Positions 9,268 to 18,313 of a stretch of 37,585 nt of DNA are shown here, in pieces. The translations under genes and the position numbers were made by a program. Numbering within the stretch: position 1 is the stretch's first letter; each line of letters begins with the position of its first letter. The stretch spans positions 1 through 37,585 of the forward strand of contig CAUJDL010000080.1 in NCBI GenBank assembly GCA_963169635.1, in the 5' to 3' direction. The DNA is from Bacteroidota bacterium (lineage in GTDB: Bacteria > Bacteroidota > Bacteroidia > Chitinophagales > Chitinophagaceae). The notes under the pieces were generated by a model. The model was given only the letters and a program-made list of their open reading frames with translations. It was not told the DNA's origin and did no database searches.

Positions 9268-9363
9268 TTGCATTTTTAAGCTAAAATGCAATTAAGATGA
9301 TTTATAATTGCGATTTTTGGCAAAATTGCAATTAAGAAATTTTATATTTGCACAAATGCAAAT
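9261..9363 (+). promoter_or_regulatory. Three tandem palindromic units with a -7 box over the Fic start
   Basis: Three roughly 40-bp tandem units begin at 9261, 9301 and 9341, each starting TTTATA. Each holds an inverted repeat: AATTGCA (9266-9272) with TGCAATT (9287-9293); AATTGCG (9306-9312) with TGCAATT (9327-9333); ATTTGCA (9346-9352) with TGCAAAT (9357-9363). The third palindrome overlaps the ATG at 9356. A perfect Bacteroidota -7 box TATATTTG lies at 9343-9350, only 5 bp before the ATG, so the message may be leaderless. No well-spaced -33 TTG is obvious. The placement fits autorepression by the winged-helix end of the Fic protein; that role is inference. Confidence 0.7.
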
Positions 9364-10519
9364 AAAGGACACTAAAAATTTTAGAGCAGGTACTTGGGTA
9401 CAAAGGCTAGAATATAAAAGCTTTACACCTGAGAAAGTTAATTTTCAATGGATAATTACAGATAATAATATACAGTGGTTACTTAGTGAAGCAGATAGAG
9501 AATTAGGTAAATTAGATGCTTATTCTACTTTAATACCTAATATAGATTTCTTTATAAAAATGCATATTACTAAAGAAGCTACAGTTTCAAGTAAAATAGA
9601 AGGTACACAAACTAGTTTTGAAGAAGCATTAATAAAAGAAGAAGATATAAATCCAGACAAAAGAAATGATTGGCAAGAAGTACATAATTATATTAATGCA
9701 ATTAATCATGCTATTGAAGATTTAAATGATTTACCTATTTCAAATAGATTAATTAAAAAAACACATGAAACTTTACTTACAGGAGTAAGAGGAAAAGAGA
9801 AATTACCTGGTAAATATAGAACTAGTCAAAATTGGATAGGTAGTAGTTTAAAAAATGCTGTTTTTGTTCCTCCTCAACATGATGAGATTGATGATTTAAT
9901 GCAAGACTTAGAAACTTTTATTAATATAGAAATTATTAATAGCTCAATAAAAGTTCCTCATTTAATCAAAATTGCTATTATTCATTATCAGTTTGAAACA
10001 ATACATCCATTTTTAGATGGTAATGGAAGAATAGGTAGATTATTAATAACACTTTATTTAATTGATAAAAAATTATTAAAATATCCAACACTTTATTTAT
10101 CTTATTTTTTTGAAAAAAATAGAAAATCTTATTATGATAATTTAACTAGTGTAAGAATAGAAAATAAATTAAATGAATGGATTATTTTTTTTCTAAATGG
10201 TGTTATTGAAACTGCACAAAATAGTATTATTACTTTTCAAAATATTATAAAACTTAGAGAAGAAATTGAAATAAATAAATTACCTACTTTAAGTAGAAAA
10301 CAACAAGCAAATGCTCTACAATTAATTACCTTTTTATACAAGCAACCTATTATGCATGGCTCACAAATTGCTCAGGTTTTAAATATGCATCAAAGTTCAA
10401 CAAATCGTTTGATAACTAGTTTGGTTAAATTAGGCATTATAAAAGAACTTACAGGTTATAAACGAAATCGTATTTATGCATTTGACCTTTACATTAATTT
10501 ATTTTCAAAAATTAATTAA
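9356..10519 (+). CDS. Fic-family protein (AMPylator-like) with C-terminal winged helix
   Basis: A 387-residue protein. The Fic core motif is intact: HPFLDGNGRIGR at 217-228 (H217 catalytic; D, G-N-G and R for nucleotide binding). The N-terminal Fic_N region carries a class II inhibitory-helix motif, S78-x-x-x-E82-G83 (SSKIEG), expected to block ATP binding until relieved. Residues about 310-385 form a winged-helix-like DNA-binding region (GSQIAQVLNMHQSSTNRLIT). The ATG at 9356 is preferred to an upstream TTG at 9308, which lies inside an operator-like palindrome. No separate antitoxin gene is adjacent; control is probably intramolecular plus autoregulatory. Its TAA abuts the ATG of the nucleotidyltransferase. 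The gene is foreign to the sugar pathway and lies in a cassette bounded by 48-bp direct repeats. The protein target is unknown. Confidence 0.9.
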   Translation: MQIKDTKNFRAGTWVQRLEYKSFTPEKVNFQWIITDNNIQWLLSEADRELGKLDAYSTLIPNIDFFIKMHITKEATVSSKIEGTQTSFEEALIKEEDINPDKRNDWQEVHNYINAINHAIEDLNDLPISNRLIKKTHETLLTGVRGKEKLPGKYRTSQNWIGSSLKNAVFVPPQHDEIDDLMQDLETFINIEIINSSIKVPHLIKIAIIHYQFETIHPFLDGNGRIGRLLITLYLIDKKLLKYPTLYLSYFFEKNRKSYYDNLTSVRIENKLNEWIIFFLNGVIETAQNSIITFQNIIKLREEIEINKLPTLSRKQQANALQLITFLYKQPIMHGSQIAQVLNMHQSSTNRLITSLVKLGIIKELTGYKRNRIYAFDLYINLFSKIN

Positions 10520-10565
10520 ATGCAAGCAATAATTTTAGCAGGCGGTTTAGGTACTCGTTTAAAAA
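10518..10565 (+). repeat. Right copy of the 48-bp direct repeat
   Basis: Identical to 9188-9235. This copy lies at the start of the intact nucleotidyltransferase gene; its first two bases are the last two of the Fic stop codon TAA. Confidence 0.97.
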
Positions 10566-11218
10566 TTGTAGTAGCAGATAAACCTAAAGTATTATCTCCT
10601 GTTGCAGGTAATCCTTTCTTATTTTATATTATTGAATATTTAAAAAATCAAGGAATTACACAATATATTTTTGCATTAGGCTATTTATCTGAGCAAGTAA
10701 TTACTTATTTAAAAGAAAATTATCCTTCTTTACAATATCAATATACAATAGAAGATACTCCTTTAGGTACAGGTGGTGCATTAAAAAAAGCTTTTCAATT
10801 AGCCACAGAAAAAAATGTTTTAGTAGTAAATGCAGATACTTATTTTGATGTAAATATTCCATTAATGTTTCAAGAGCATATTCAAAACAATGCTCATTGT
10901 ACTATAGCTTTAAAACAAATGGAAAATTTTGATAGATATGGAAGTGTAGATATTGATGAACAGAATAATATAGTATCTTTTAAAGAAAAAACTTTTGTTA
11001 AGCAAGGCTATATTAATGGTGGTTATTTAATTTTTGATAAAGATTATTTCTTATTAAAAACAAAACATTTACCCCCTGTTTTTTCTTACGAAAAAGATTT
11101 TTTAGAAAAAGAATTATATCAAATGAAGGTAAAAGGGTTTATTGCTAAAGGCTATTTTATAGATATTGGCATACCAGCAGATTTTGCTTTAGCCCAACAA
11201 GTTTTTGCCAAAAAATGA
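10520..11218 (+). CDS. Sugar-1-phosphate nucleotidyltransferase (HddC-like)
   Basis: A 232-residue single-domain NTP transferase. It has the signature GGLGTRLK at 8-15 and the sugar-binding pattern DKPKVLSPVAGNPFL at 20-34, then LGTGGAL and the metal-binding region VVNADTYFD. It resembles D-glycero-D-manno-heptose-1-phosphate guanylyltransferases (HddC), but no heptose partner genes (GmhA, HddA, GmhB) are present. The substrate therefore stays open; another hexose-1-phosphate with GTP or another nucleotide is possible. It is too short for a fused ManC. The start is fixed by the N-terminal beta strand and by the duplicated copy at 9190. It is now directly downstream of the Fic gene with TAA-ATG abutting. 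Confidence 0.85.
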   Translation: MQAIILAGGLGTRLKIVVADKPKVLSPVAGNPFLFYIIEYLKNQGITQYIFALGYLSEQVITYLKENYPSLQYQYTIEDTPLGTGGALKKAFQLATEKNVLVVNADTYFDVNIPLMFQEHIQNNAHCTIALKQMENFDRYGSVDIDEQNNIVSFKEKTFVKQGYINGGYLIFDKDYFLLKTKHLPPVFSYEKDFLEKELYQMKVKGFIAKGYFIDIGIPADFALAQQVFAKK

Positions 11219-11321
11219 TATTTAAAAAGGTTTTATAAAATAAAAAGTCAGTTTGCTATAAAAAATAGCTATTTATATGCAGCAATTCTTTATCTTGCTC
11301 GCTTTAATTATTGGAATTTAA

Positions 11322-12290
11322 ATGAATATTTGTGTAATAGGTGGTTCAGGATTTATTGGTTCTCATCTAATTAATTCTATTGCAACCCAACATAATGTTA
11401 CTAACGTAGATAAACAATTGCCAGAGTGGAATAATAATCTTGTTACTACCATTCAAGCAGATGTTAGAAACTATGAGTCTATTAAAAATGCAATTCCAGA
11501 TAATACTGATTATATAATTTTATTAGCAGCAGAGCATAGAGACGATGTTTCGCCTATTTCTTTATATTATGATGTAAATGTAGAAGGTACACATAATGTT
11601 TTGAAAGTAATGACAGAGAAAAATATAGAACACATCATATTTACCAGCTCTGTTTCTATTTATGGATTAAATAAAAAAAATCCTGATGAATTGTCTGGTG
11701 CTGATCCTTTTAATCATTATGGTAAAAGCAAATTAGAAGCAGAAAAAGTATTAAGACGTTGGTTTGATAATGATAGAAATGGTAAATCTTTAATTATTAT
11801 AAGACCAACAGTAACTTTTGGACCTGGCAATAAAGGCAATGTTTATAATTTATTAAAACAAATAGCCACAGGAAATTTTATTATGGTTGGTCGTGGACGA
11901 AATAAAAAATCAATGGCTTATGTAGAGAATGTTGCAGGATTTATTAGTCATTGTTTAGAGCAGCAATTTAAAGGTTATCATTTATTTAATTATATAGATA
12001 AGCCAGATTTAGCTACCAAAGAATTAGTACATCATGCAGAAGCTGCATTAGGCAAAAAACTTTTCCCTATTCGTATTCCCTATTTTATTGGTTATATGGG
12101 TGGCTTAACTTTAGATATTATCTCAAAAATTACTAAAAAGAAATTTTCTATCAGTGCTGTAAGGGTAAAAAAGTTTTGTGCTACAACACAATTTTCATCT
12201 GCAACAATTCAAGCTACTAATTATACTCCTAAAAAAACTTTAGCAGAGGGTTTAGAAATTACAATTAAAAGTATCGTAAACGAAAAATAA
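11322..12290 (+). CDS. NAD-dependent sugar epimerase/dehydratase (extended SDR)
   Basis: A 322-residue extended short-chain dehydrogenase. The NAD-binding motif GGSGFIGSH is at residues 7-15 and the catalytic Y133-G-K-S-K137 pair is intact, preceded by the serine-rich strand [10 protein letters not shown] short form with the substrate region [15 protein letters not shown] suggests a UDP-N-acetylhexosamine-type epimerase or reductase, possibly acting on an undecaprenyl-linked sugar; the exact substrate is not readable. A 103-bp gap precedes it, the largest inside the locus, containing a 12-bp palindrome AAATAGCTATTT (11263-11274) and no clear promoter box. Confidence 0.8.
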   Translation: MNICVIGGSGFIGSHLINSIATQHNVTNVDKQLPEWNNNLVTTIQADVRNYESIKNAIPDNTDYIILLAAEHRDDVSPISLYYDVNVEGTHNVLKVMTEKNIEHIIFTSSVSIYGLNKKNPDELSGADPFNHYGKSKLEAEKVLRRWFDNDRNGKSLIIIRPTVTFGPGNKGNVYNLLKQIATGNFIMVGRGRNKKSMAYVENVAGFISHCLEQQFKGYHLFNYIDKPDLATKELVHHAEAALGKKLFPIRIPYFIGYMGGLTLDIISKITKKKFSISAVRVKKFCATTQFSSATIQATNYTPKKTLAEGLEITIKSIVNEK

Positions 12291-12313
12291 TTTATTCTAA
12301 AAAAAGTAAGATT

Positions 12314-13423
12314 ATGAAAAAGGCTTTGATTACAGGAATCACAGGTCAAGATGGTGCATATTTAACAGAGTTATTATTAAAAAAAGGTTATGAAGTACAT
12401 GGCTTAAAAAGAAGAAGTTCTTTATTTAATACTGCACGTATTGATCATTTTTATGAAGACCCTCATAATAAGAATCGTCATTTAATATTACATCATGGCG
12501 ATTTAACAGATAGCACTAATTTAATTAGAATAATACAAGAAGTACAACCAGACGAAATTTATAACTTGGCAGCAATGAGCCATGTACATGTAAGTTTTGA
12601 TACACCAGAATATACAGCAAATGCAGATGGTATTGGTACTTTAAGAATTTTAGAAGCTATAAGATTATTAAATTTAGTAGATAAAACAAAAGTTTATCAA
12701 GCATCTACTTCTGAATTATATGGTTTAGTACAAGCAGTTCCACAAAGCGAAACAACTCCTTTTTATCCAAGAAGTCCTTATGCTGTAGCTAAATTATATG
12801 CTTATTGGATTACTGTAAACTATCGTGAAGCATATAACATGTTTGCATGTAATGGTATTTTATTTAACCACGAATCTCCTTTACGTGGCGAAACTTTTGT
12901 AACGAGAAAAATTACCAGAGCTACTGCAAAAATTGCTCTTGGCTTACAAGATTGTTTATACTTAGGTAATCTTAATGCAAAAAGAGATTGGGGACATGCA
13001 AAAGATTATGTAGAAGCTATGTGGCTAATTCTTCAACAAGAAAAACCAGAAGATTTTGTAATTGCAACAGGTATTACAACACCTATCAGAGATTTTATTA
13101 AAATGTCTTTTAAAGAAGTTGGTATTGAATTAGATTTTAGAGGAGAAGCAGAAAATGAAGAAGGTTTTGTAGTAGCATGTAACGGAAATTATCAATTACC
13201 AATTGGTAAAGTAATTATTAAGGTAGATCCTCGTTATTACAGACCTACAGAAGTAGAGCTATTAATTGGCGACCCTACTAAAGCTATGAATAAATTAGGC
13301 TGGAAACCTAAATACGATTTACCAGCATTAGTAAAAGATATGGTTGCAAGCGATGTAGAATTATTTACCAAAGAAAAATTCTTGAGAGATAATGGTTATA
13401 ATGTAAAAAATGAATTTGAGTAA
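12314..13423 (+). CDS. gmd: GDP-mannose 4,6-dehydratase
   Basis: A 369-residue enzyme converting GDP-D-mannose to GDP-4-dehydro-6-deoxy-D-mannose in the cytoplasm, the first step to GDP-L-fucose. It has the NADP motif [11 protein letters not shown] at 7-17, the Gmd-specific segment [13 protein letters not shown], the catalytic Y156-A-V-A-K160, and the region [17 protein letters not shown] typical of Gmd. Length is normal. It ends 2 bp before fcl, so the two steps are co-expressed. GDP-mannose itself must come from genes outside the window. Confidence 0.96.
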   Translation: MKKALITGITGQDGAYLTELLLKKGYEVHGLKRRSSLFNTARIDHFYEDPHNKNRHLILHHGDLTDSTNLIRIIQEVQPDEIYNLAAMSHVHVSFDTPEYTANADGIGTLRILEAIRLLNLVDKTKVYQASTSELYGLVQAVPQSETTPFYPRSPYAVAKLYAYWITVNYREAYNMFACNGILFNHESPLRGETFVTRKITRATAKIALGLQDCLYLGNLNAKRDWGHAKDYVEAMWLILQQEKPEDFVIATGITTPIRDFIKMSFKEVGIELDFRGEAENEEGFVVACNGNYQLPIGKVIIKVDPRYYRPTEVELLIGDPTKAMNKLGWKPKYDLPALVKDMVASDVELFTKEKFLRDNGYNVKNEFE

Positions 13424-13425
13424 CC

Positions 13426-14361
13426 ATGGATAAGAATGATAAAATTTATATAGCTGGACATAGAGGAATGGTTGGCAGTGCTATTATGCGTAACCTTCAA
13501 CAAAAAGGTTATCATAATATTGTTTTTAAAACATCTAAAGAACTTGATTTAAAAAATCAGCAAGCAGTCAATAATTTTTTTGAACAAGAAAAACCTGCTT
13601 ATGTTTTTTTAGCAGCAGCAAAAGTTGGTGGTATTGTAGCTAATAATACTTATCGTGCAGAGTTTATTTACGATAATCTAATGATAGAAGCTAATATTAT
13701 TCATGCTGCTTATGTACATCAGGTTAAAAAATTATTATTCTTAGGTTCATCTTGTATTTATCCAAAATTAGCACCACAACCTTTAAATGAATCTTATCTA
13801 TTATCTGGTTTATTAGAAGAAACAAATCAGCCTTATGCTATTGCAAAAATTGCAGGTATAGAGTTATGTAATAGTTATAGAAGGCAATATGGTTGTAATT
13901 TTATTTCTGCAATGCCTACTAATTTATATGGGCCAAATGATAATTACGATTTAAACAACTCTCATGTACTTCCTGCATTGTTAAGAAAATTTATTACTGC
14001 TAAAAAAAATAATTTACCTTCTGTAGAATTATGGGGTAGCGGCACACCTAAAAGAGAATTTTTGCATGTAGATGATTTAGCAGAAGCTTGTTTTTTCTTA
14101 ATGCAAAATTATCATGAAGAAGGGTTAGTAAATATTGGTGTAGGAGATGATATAACAATTTTAGCATTAGCTCAGCTAATTAAAAAAATTACCAACTATA
14201 ATGGCAATATTCAATTAAATACTTCAAAGCCAGATGGTACACCACGTAAACTATTAGATGTTTCTAAAATTAATAACCTTGGTTGGAAAGCAACTATCTC
14301 TTTAGAAGAAGGTATTAAAAAAGTTTACGAAGAAATTAAAGAAAAACAATGGAATGATTAA
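13426..14361 (+). CDS. fcl: GDP-L-fucose synthase
   Basis: A 311-residue bifunctional 3,5-epimerase/4-reductase that finishes GDP-L-fucose synthesis. It has [10 protein letters not shown] at residues 7-16, the family segment [14 protein letters not shown] with its conserved cysteine, the catalytic Y137-A-I-A-K141, then [10 protein letters not shown] and [16 protein letters not shown], all characteristic of Fcl/WcaG. Length is normal. Immediately downstream of gmd. Confidence 0.96.
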   Translation: MDKNDKIYIAGHRGMVGSAIMRNLQQKGYHNIVFKTSKELDLKNQQAVNNFFEQEKPAYVFLAAAKVGGIVANNTYRAEFIYDNLMIEANIIHAAYVHQVKKLLFLGSSCIYPKLAPQPLNESYLLSGLLEETNQPYAIAKIAGIELCNSYRRQYGCNFISAMPTNLYGPNDNYDLNNSHVLPALLRKFITAKKNNLPSVELWGSGTPKREFLHVDDLAEACFFLMQNYHEEGLVNIGVGDDITILALAQLIKKITNYNGNIQLNTSKPDGTPRKLLDVSKINNLGWKATISLEEGIKKVYEEIKEKQWND

Positions 14362-14396
14362 TACGTCTATTGTTATAATACATTTTAACAATTAGT

Positions 14397-15590
14397 ATGT
14401 CTAAACCAAATATTATTATTATTCTAAACAGATTAGTAATAGGTGGACAAGCTGTAGATACAATTCCCTTAGCTTACTATTTACAACAACATTTTAATGT
14501 ATTAATTCTTTATGGCGAAAAAGAAACTGACGAAGTAGAAGCTTCATTTCTATTACATCAATATCCAGGATTACAACTAAAAAAAATAAAATATCTTAAA
14601 AGAACTATTAATCCAATATTAGATATTTTAGCTTTTATAGAAATTGTAAAACAAATAAAATTATTTAAGGCAGTTGTAGTACATACACATGGCTCTAAAA
14701 GTGGTTTGTTGGGTAGGTTAGCAGCAAAATATTTAGCTGTAAAAGTTATTGTACATACATTTCATGGTCATTTATTTCACTCATACTTTAATACTTTTGG
14801 TACTTGGCTTTTAATTCAGGTAGAAAAATTTTTAGCCAATATCTCTACACAAATTATTGCATTAAGCGATAAACAAAAAAATGAATTAGTTTATCAATAT
14901 AAAATTGTAGCTCCTCAAAAAATTTGTGTAATACCATTAGGTATCGATGAAAATAATTTTATACAAAACGATTCTACTAAAAGAAATAGTTTTAGAGCTA
15001 AATTTCATTTAAAAGAAAATGATATTGCTATTGGTATTGTTGGCAGAGTTGTGTCAATTAAAAATCATCAATTATTTATAGATATTGCAGCAGCAGTTAT
15101 CAATAATCATCAATATCAACATTTATATTTTTTTATAATTGGCGATGGTTCTGGTATGCAAACTTTAATGGATAATTTAGATAAAAATAATTTAGCTTAT
15201 AGTCCTAAAAATAATCATAGTCGTATAGTTTTTACTTCTTGGGTAGAAGATATGATTTGGGCTTATTATGGTTTAGATATAGTAATGCTTACATCATTTA
15301 ATGAGGGTACACCATTATCAATTATAGAAGCTCAACTTTGTGGAAAGCCTGTAATAGCAACAGATGTAGGCGGTGTAAAAGATACATTTTTACCCAATAA
15401 ATCTGGCTTTTTAATAGATAGTTATAACAAAGAAGATTATATTAAACCATTATTGCAATTAGCAGATAATACACAGCTAATACAGCAAATGAGTGAAGAA
15501 GCAATAAAGTTTGCAACACATAATTTTGCCAAACAAAATGAAGTAAATGCTATTAAAAATTTGTACGAAGAACAATTAATTAAACATTAA
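14397..15590 (+). CDS. Glycosyltransferase family 4
   Basis: A 397-residue GT-B enzyme. The N-terminal domain carries VIGGQAVDTIPLAYYL and VVHTHGSKSGLLGRLAAKY near 90-115, then HTFHGHLF. The C-terminal GT4 domain has IAIGIVGRVVSIKNHQLFID, IIGDGSG and the E-x7-E motif in TSFNEGTPLSIIEAQLCGKP. This pattern resembles capsule glycosyltransferases with a G-G donor loop. Sugar and linkage are unknown. Following gmd-fcl makes a fucosyltransferase possible but unproven. A 4-bp spacer separates it from the next gene. Confidence 0.87.
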   Translation: MSKPNIIIILNRLVIGGQAVDTIPLAYYLQQHFNVLILYGEKETDEVEASFLLHQYPGLQLKKIKYLKRTINPILDILAFIEIVKQIKLFKAVVVHTHGSKSGLLGRLAAKYLAVKVIVHTFHGHLFHSYFNTFGTWLLIQVEKFLANISTQIIALSDKQKNELVYQYKIVAPQKICVIPLGIDENNFIQNDSTKRNSFRAKFHLKENDIAIGIVGRVVSIKNHQLFIDIAAAVINNHQYQHLYFFIIGDGSGMQTLMDNLDKNNLAYSPKNNHSRIVFTSWVEDMIWAYYGLDIVMLTSFNEGTPLSIIEAQLCGKPVIATDVGGVKDTFLPNKSGFLIDSYNKEDYIKPLLQLADNTQLIQQMSEEAIKFATHNFAKQNEVNAIKNLYEEQLIKH

Positions 15591-15594
15591 TACA

Positions 15595-16647
15595 ATGAAA
15601 ATTCTTATTACAGGTACTGCTGGTTTTATAGGTTTTCATGTAGCAGAAAATTTAGCTACACAAGGTCATACAATTGTTGGTATAGATAGTATTAATAACT
15701 ATTATGATGTTACATTAAAAAGTAATCGTTTGGCAGCTGCTGGCTTCGATGCTAATTTAATTGCCTACAATTCTAAAGTACAAAGTAGTAAATACCATAA
15801 TTATTCTTTTGTACAATTACAGTTAGAAGATGCTGCTTCTTTACAACTACTTTTTTCTATAGAAAAATTTGATATTGTTATTAATCTTGCAGCACAAGCA
15901 GGTGTTCGTTATAGCCTTACACATCCTGCAGCATATATTAATAGCAACATTACAGGCTTTGCTAATTTATTAGAGTGTTGCAGACATTTTAATATTAAGC
16001 ATTTAGTATTTGCAAGTAGTAGTAGTGTTTATGGCTTAAATGAAAAAATTCCTTTTGCTACTTTAGATGCTACTAATCATCCTGCATCTTTATATGCTGC
16101 TACTAAAAAAAGCAATGAGTTAATGGCACATGTATATAGCCATTTATTTAAAATACCTACTACAGGGTTAAGATTTTTTACTGTTTATGGTCCTTGGGGA
16201 AGGCCAGATATGGCACCTTATTTATTTACAGAAGCTATACTTCATCAAAAACCTATCAAAGTATTTAATAATGGAAATATGATGAGAGACTTTACTTATA
16301 TAGATGATGTAGTAAATGTAATAGCTAAAGTAATTCATAAATTACCTGAAGAAAATACTAGTTGGAATGCACTTTTACCAGAAGCAAGTAGCTCATCTGC
16401 TCCTTATAAAATTTATAATATTGGCAATAATAAACCTGCTGCTTTATCTGAATTTATTTGTTGTATAGAAAATGCTACAGGCAAAAATGCTATCAAAGAG
16501 TTAATGCCTTTGCAACCTGGTGATGTACCTACTACATTTGCAGATGTTACAGACTTAGAAAAAGATTTTAACTATAAACCATATACTCCTTTACAAGAAG
16601 GAATAAATAAATTTGTAAACTGGTATAAAGCATACTATAAAATATAA
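15595..16647 (+). CDS. UDP-glucuronate 4-epimerase-like SDR
   Basis: A 350-residue extended SDR. The NAD motif GTAGFIGFHV is at residues 7-16. The segment IDSINNYYDVTLKSNRL, then LAAQAGVRYSLTHP, the catalytic Y167-A-A-T-K171 and FFTVYGPWGRPDMAPYLFTE are the set found in UDP-glucuronate epimerases (Cap1J/LpsL type), which make UDP-galacturonate. An epimerase acting on another UDP-hexose is the main alternative. No UDP-glucose dehydrogenase is in the window, so UDP-glucuronate must come from elsewhere. It lies 8 bp before rfbB. Confidence 0.87.
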   Translation: MKILITGTAGFIGFHVAENLATQGHTIVGIDSINNYYDVTLKSNRLAAAGFDANLIAYNSKVQSSKYHNYSFVQLQLEDAASLQLLFSIEKFDIVINLAAQAGVRYSLTHPAAYINSNITGFANLLECCRHFNIKHLVFASSSSVYGLNEKIPFATLDATNHPASLYAATKKSNELMAHVYSHLFKIPTTGLRFFTVYGPWGRPDMAPYLFTEAILHQKPIKVFNNGNMMRDFTYIDDVVNVIAKVIHKLPEENTSWNALLPEASSSSAPYKIYNIGNNKPAALSEFICCIENATGKNAIKELMPLQPGDVPTTFADVTDLEKDFNYKPYTPLQEGINKFVNWYKAYYKI

Positions 16648-16655
16648 ACTTATCA

Positions 16656-17711
16656 ATGAAAAAAAATATTTTAATTACAGGAGGAGCAGGCTTTATTGGC
16701 TCACATGTTGTAAGATTATTTGTTACAAAATATCTCTCTTATAATATTATTAATTTAGATGCACTTACTTATGCAGGTAATTTAGAAAACTTAAAAGATA
16801 TAGACCATTGCAGTAATTATTACTTTGAAAAAGTAAATATTTTAGATGCAGATAAATTAAAAGAAGTTTTTGTCAAACATCAAATTACAGATGTAATACA
16901 TTTAGCAGCAGAGTCGCATGTAGATCGTTCTATTTTATCGCCATTAGATTTTGTTTATACTAATGTAATAGGTACAGTAAATTTATTAAATACAGCTAAA
17001 GAATTTTGGAAAGATGATTTTTCAAAACATTTGTTTTATCATGTTTCTACAGATGAAGTGTATGGTGCTTTAGGCGATGAAGGTTTTTTTACAGAAACTA
17101 CAGCATATCATCCTAACTCACCTTATAGTGCAAGTAAAGCATCATCAGATCATTTTGTTAGAGCTTATGCCGAAACTTATCACTTACAAACGGTTATTAG
17201 TAATTGTAGTAATAATTATGGACCATTTCATTTTCCAGAAAAATTAATTCCTTTATTTATCAATAACATCATTAACAAAAAACCATTACCAGTTTATGGA
17301 GATGGTTTATATACAAGAGATTGGTTGTTTGTAAAAGATCATGCAACTGCTATTGATACTGTTTTTCATCATGGAAAAATAAATGACACTTATAATATTG
17401 GTGGCTTTAATGAATGGAAAAATATTGATTTAGTAAAACTACTTTGTAAGTTAATGAATGAAAAATTAAACAGGCCAGCAGGAGAGAGTGAAACATTAAT
17501 AACTTATGTAAAAGACAGACCAGGCCACGACAGAAGATATGCTATTGATGCTACAAAAATTAATAAAGAATTAGGTTGGATGCCAAGTGTAACTTTTGAA
17601 GAAGGATTATCGCAAACAATAGATTGGTATTTAGAAAATACAGAATGGTTAAACAATGTTACTAATGGCTCTTACCAAAGTTATTATAACGATATGTATG
17701 CAAACAGATAA
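16656..17711 (+). CDS. rfbB: dTDP-glucose 4,6-dehydratase
   Basis: A 351-residue SDR making dTDP-4-dehydro-6-deoxy-glucose. It has GGAGFIGSHVV at 8-18, LAAESHVDRSI, the RmlB-specific STDEVYGALG, the catalytic Y157-S-A-S-K161, and NCSNNYGPFHFPEKLIPL. The C-terminal segment VKDRPGHDRRYAID is also diagnostic. Length is normal. It begins the rfbB-rfbC-rfbA run. Confidence 0.97.
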   Translation: MKKNILITGGAGFIGSHVVRLFVTKYLSYNIINLDALTYAGNLENLKDIDHCSNYYFEKVNILDADKLKEVFVKHQITDVIHLAAESHVDRSILSPLDFVYTNVIGTVNLLNTAKEFWKDDFSKHLFYHVSTDEVYGALGDEGFFTETTAYHPNSPYSASKASSDHFVRAYAETYHLQTVISNCSNNYGPFHFPEKLIPLFINNIINKKPLPVYGDGLYTRDWLFVKDHATAIDTVFHHGKINDTYNIGGFNEWKNIDLVKLLCKLMNEKLNRPAGESETLITYVKDRPGHDRRYAIDATKINKELGWMPSVTFEEGLSQTIDWYLENTEWLNNVTNGSYQSYYNDMYANR

Positions 17712-17731
17712 TTTATTTTAATTAAAGAGTA

Positions 17732-18283
17732 ATGCAAGTAGAACAAACATTTTTAAAAGATTGCTTTATTATAAAAGACACTGTATTAACTGATAGTAGA
17801 GGATATTTTTTTGAAAGTTTTAATCAAAAAAAATTTCAAGAACTAACAGGGTTAGCAGTAAATTTTGTGCAAGACAATCAATCAAAATCTTCTAAAGGTG
17901 TAATACGTGGCTTACATTATCAGCAAGGCAATTATGCACAAGCAAAATTAGTAAGAGTATTAAAAGGTAAAGTGTTAGATGTAGTGGTAGATTTAAGAAA
18001 ATCATCGCCAACATTTGGTAAACATTTAGCAGTAGAACTTACAGAAGATAATCATACACAATTATTTGTTCCAAGAGGCTTTGCACATGGGTTTGTAGTA
18101 TTAAGCAACGAAACTATTTTCTTTTATAAATGCGATAACTATTATAGTAAAGAACATGATACAGGTATTTATTTTAAAGATGCCTCATTAAATATAAATT
18201 GGCAATTAGCAGATGAAGAATTTATTGTTTCAGAAAAAGATGCACATCTGCCAATGTTTAAAGATGCAGTATATTTTCCCTAA
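17732..18283 (+). CDS. rfbC: dTDP-4-dehydrorhamnose 3,5-epimerase
   Basis: A 183-residue cupin enzyme (RmlC). It contains DSRGYFFESF, QDNQSKSSKGVIRGLHYQ with the catalytic histidine in GLHYQ, VVDLRKSSPTFG and VPRGFAHGFVVLS. The later segment CDNYYSKEHDTGIYFKD contains the conserved tyrosine region. It epimerises C3 and C5 of the dTDP-4-keto sugar from rfbB. The reductase rmlD is not in this cluster. Confidence 0.96.
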   Translation: MQVEQTFLKDCFIIKDTVLTDSRGYFFESFNQKKFQELTGLAVNFVQDNQSKSSKGVIRGLHYQQGNYAQAKLVRVLKGKVLDVVVDLRKSSPTFGKHLAVELTEDNHTQLFVPRGFAHGFVVLSNETIFFYKCDNYYSKEHDTGIYFKDASLNINWQLADEEFIVSEKDAHLPMFKDAVYFP

Positions 18284-18313
18284 TTAAAATATCCAACAAT
18301 TTATTTAACCAAT

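Noticed and set aside
9308-9355. Longer Fic protein starting at the TTG at 9308
   Set aside because: It would place coding sequence across two operator-like palindromes and a -7 box; the ATG at 9356 starts a normal Fic_N N-terminus.
9356-10519. Two-gene toxin-antitoxin pair with a small antitoxin
   Set aside because: No antitoxin-sized ORF lies next to either Fic gene; the first has a built-in inhibitory-helix motif, making a separate antitoxin unnecessary.
9188-10565. Insertion sequence or composite transposon
   Set aside because: No transposase ORF and no terminal inverted repeats; the 48-bp direct repeat is part of the neighbouring gene, not an IS end.
11263-11274. Operator palindrome AAATAGCTATTT before the SDR gene
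   Set aside because: A single 12-bp AT-rich palindrome in AT-rich DNA; it can occur by chance and has no second copy or promoter beside it.
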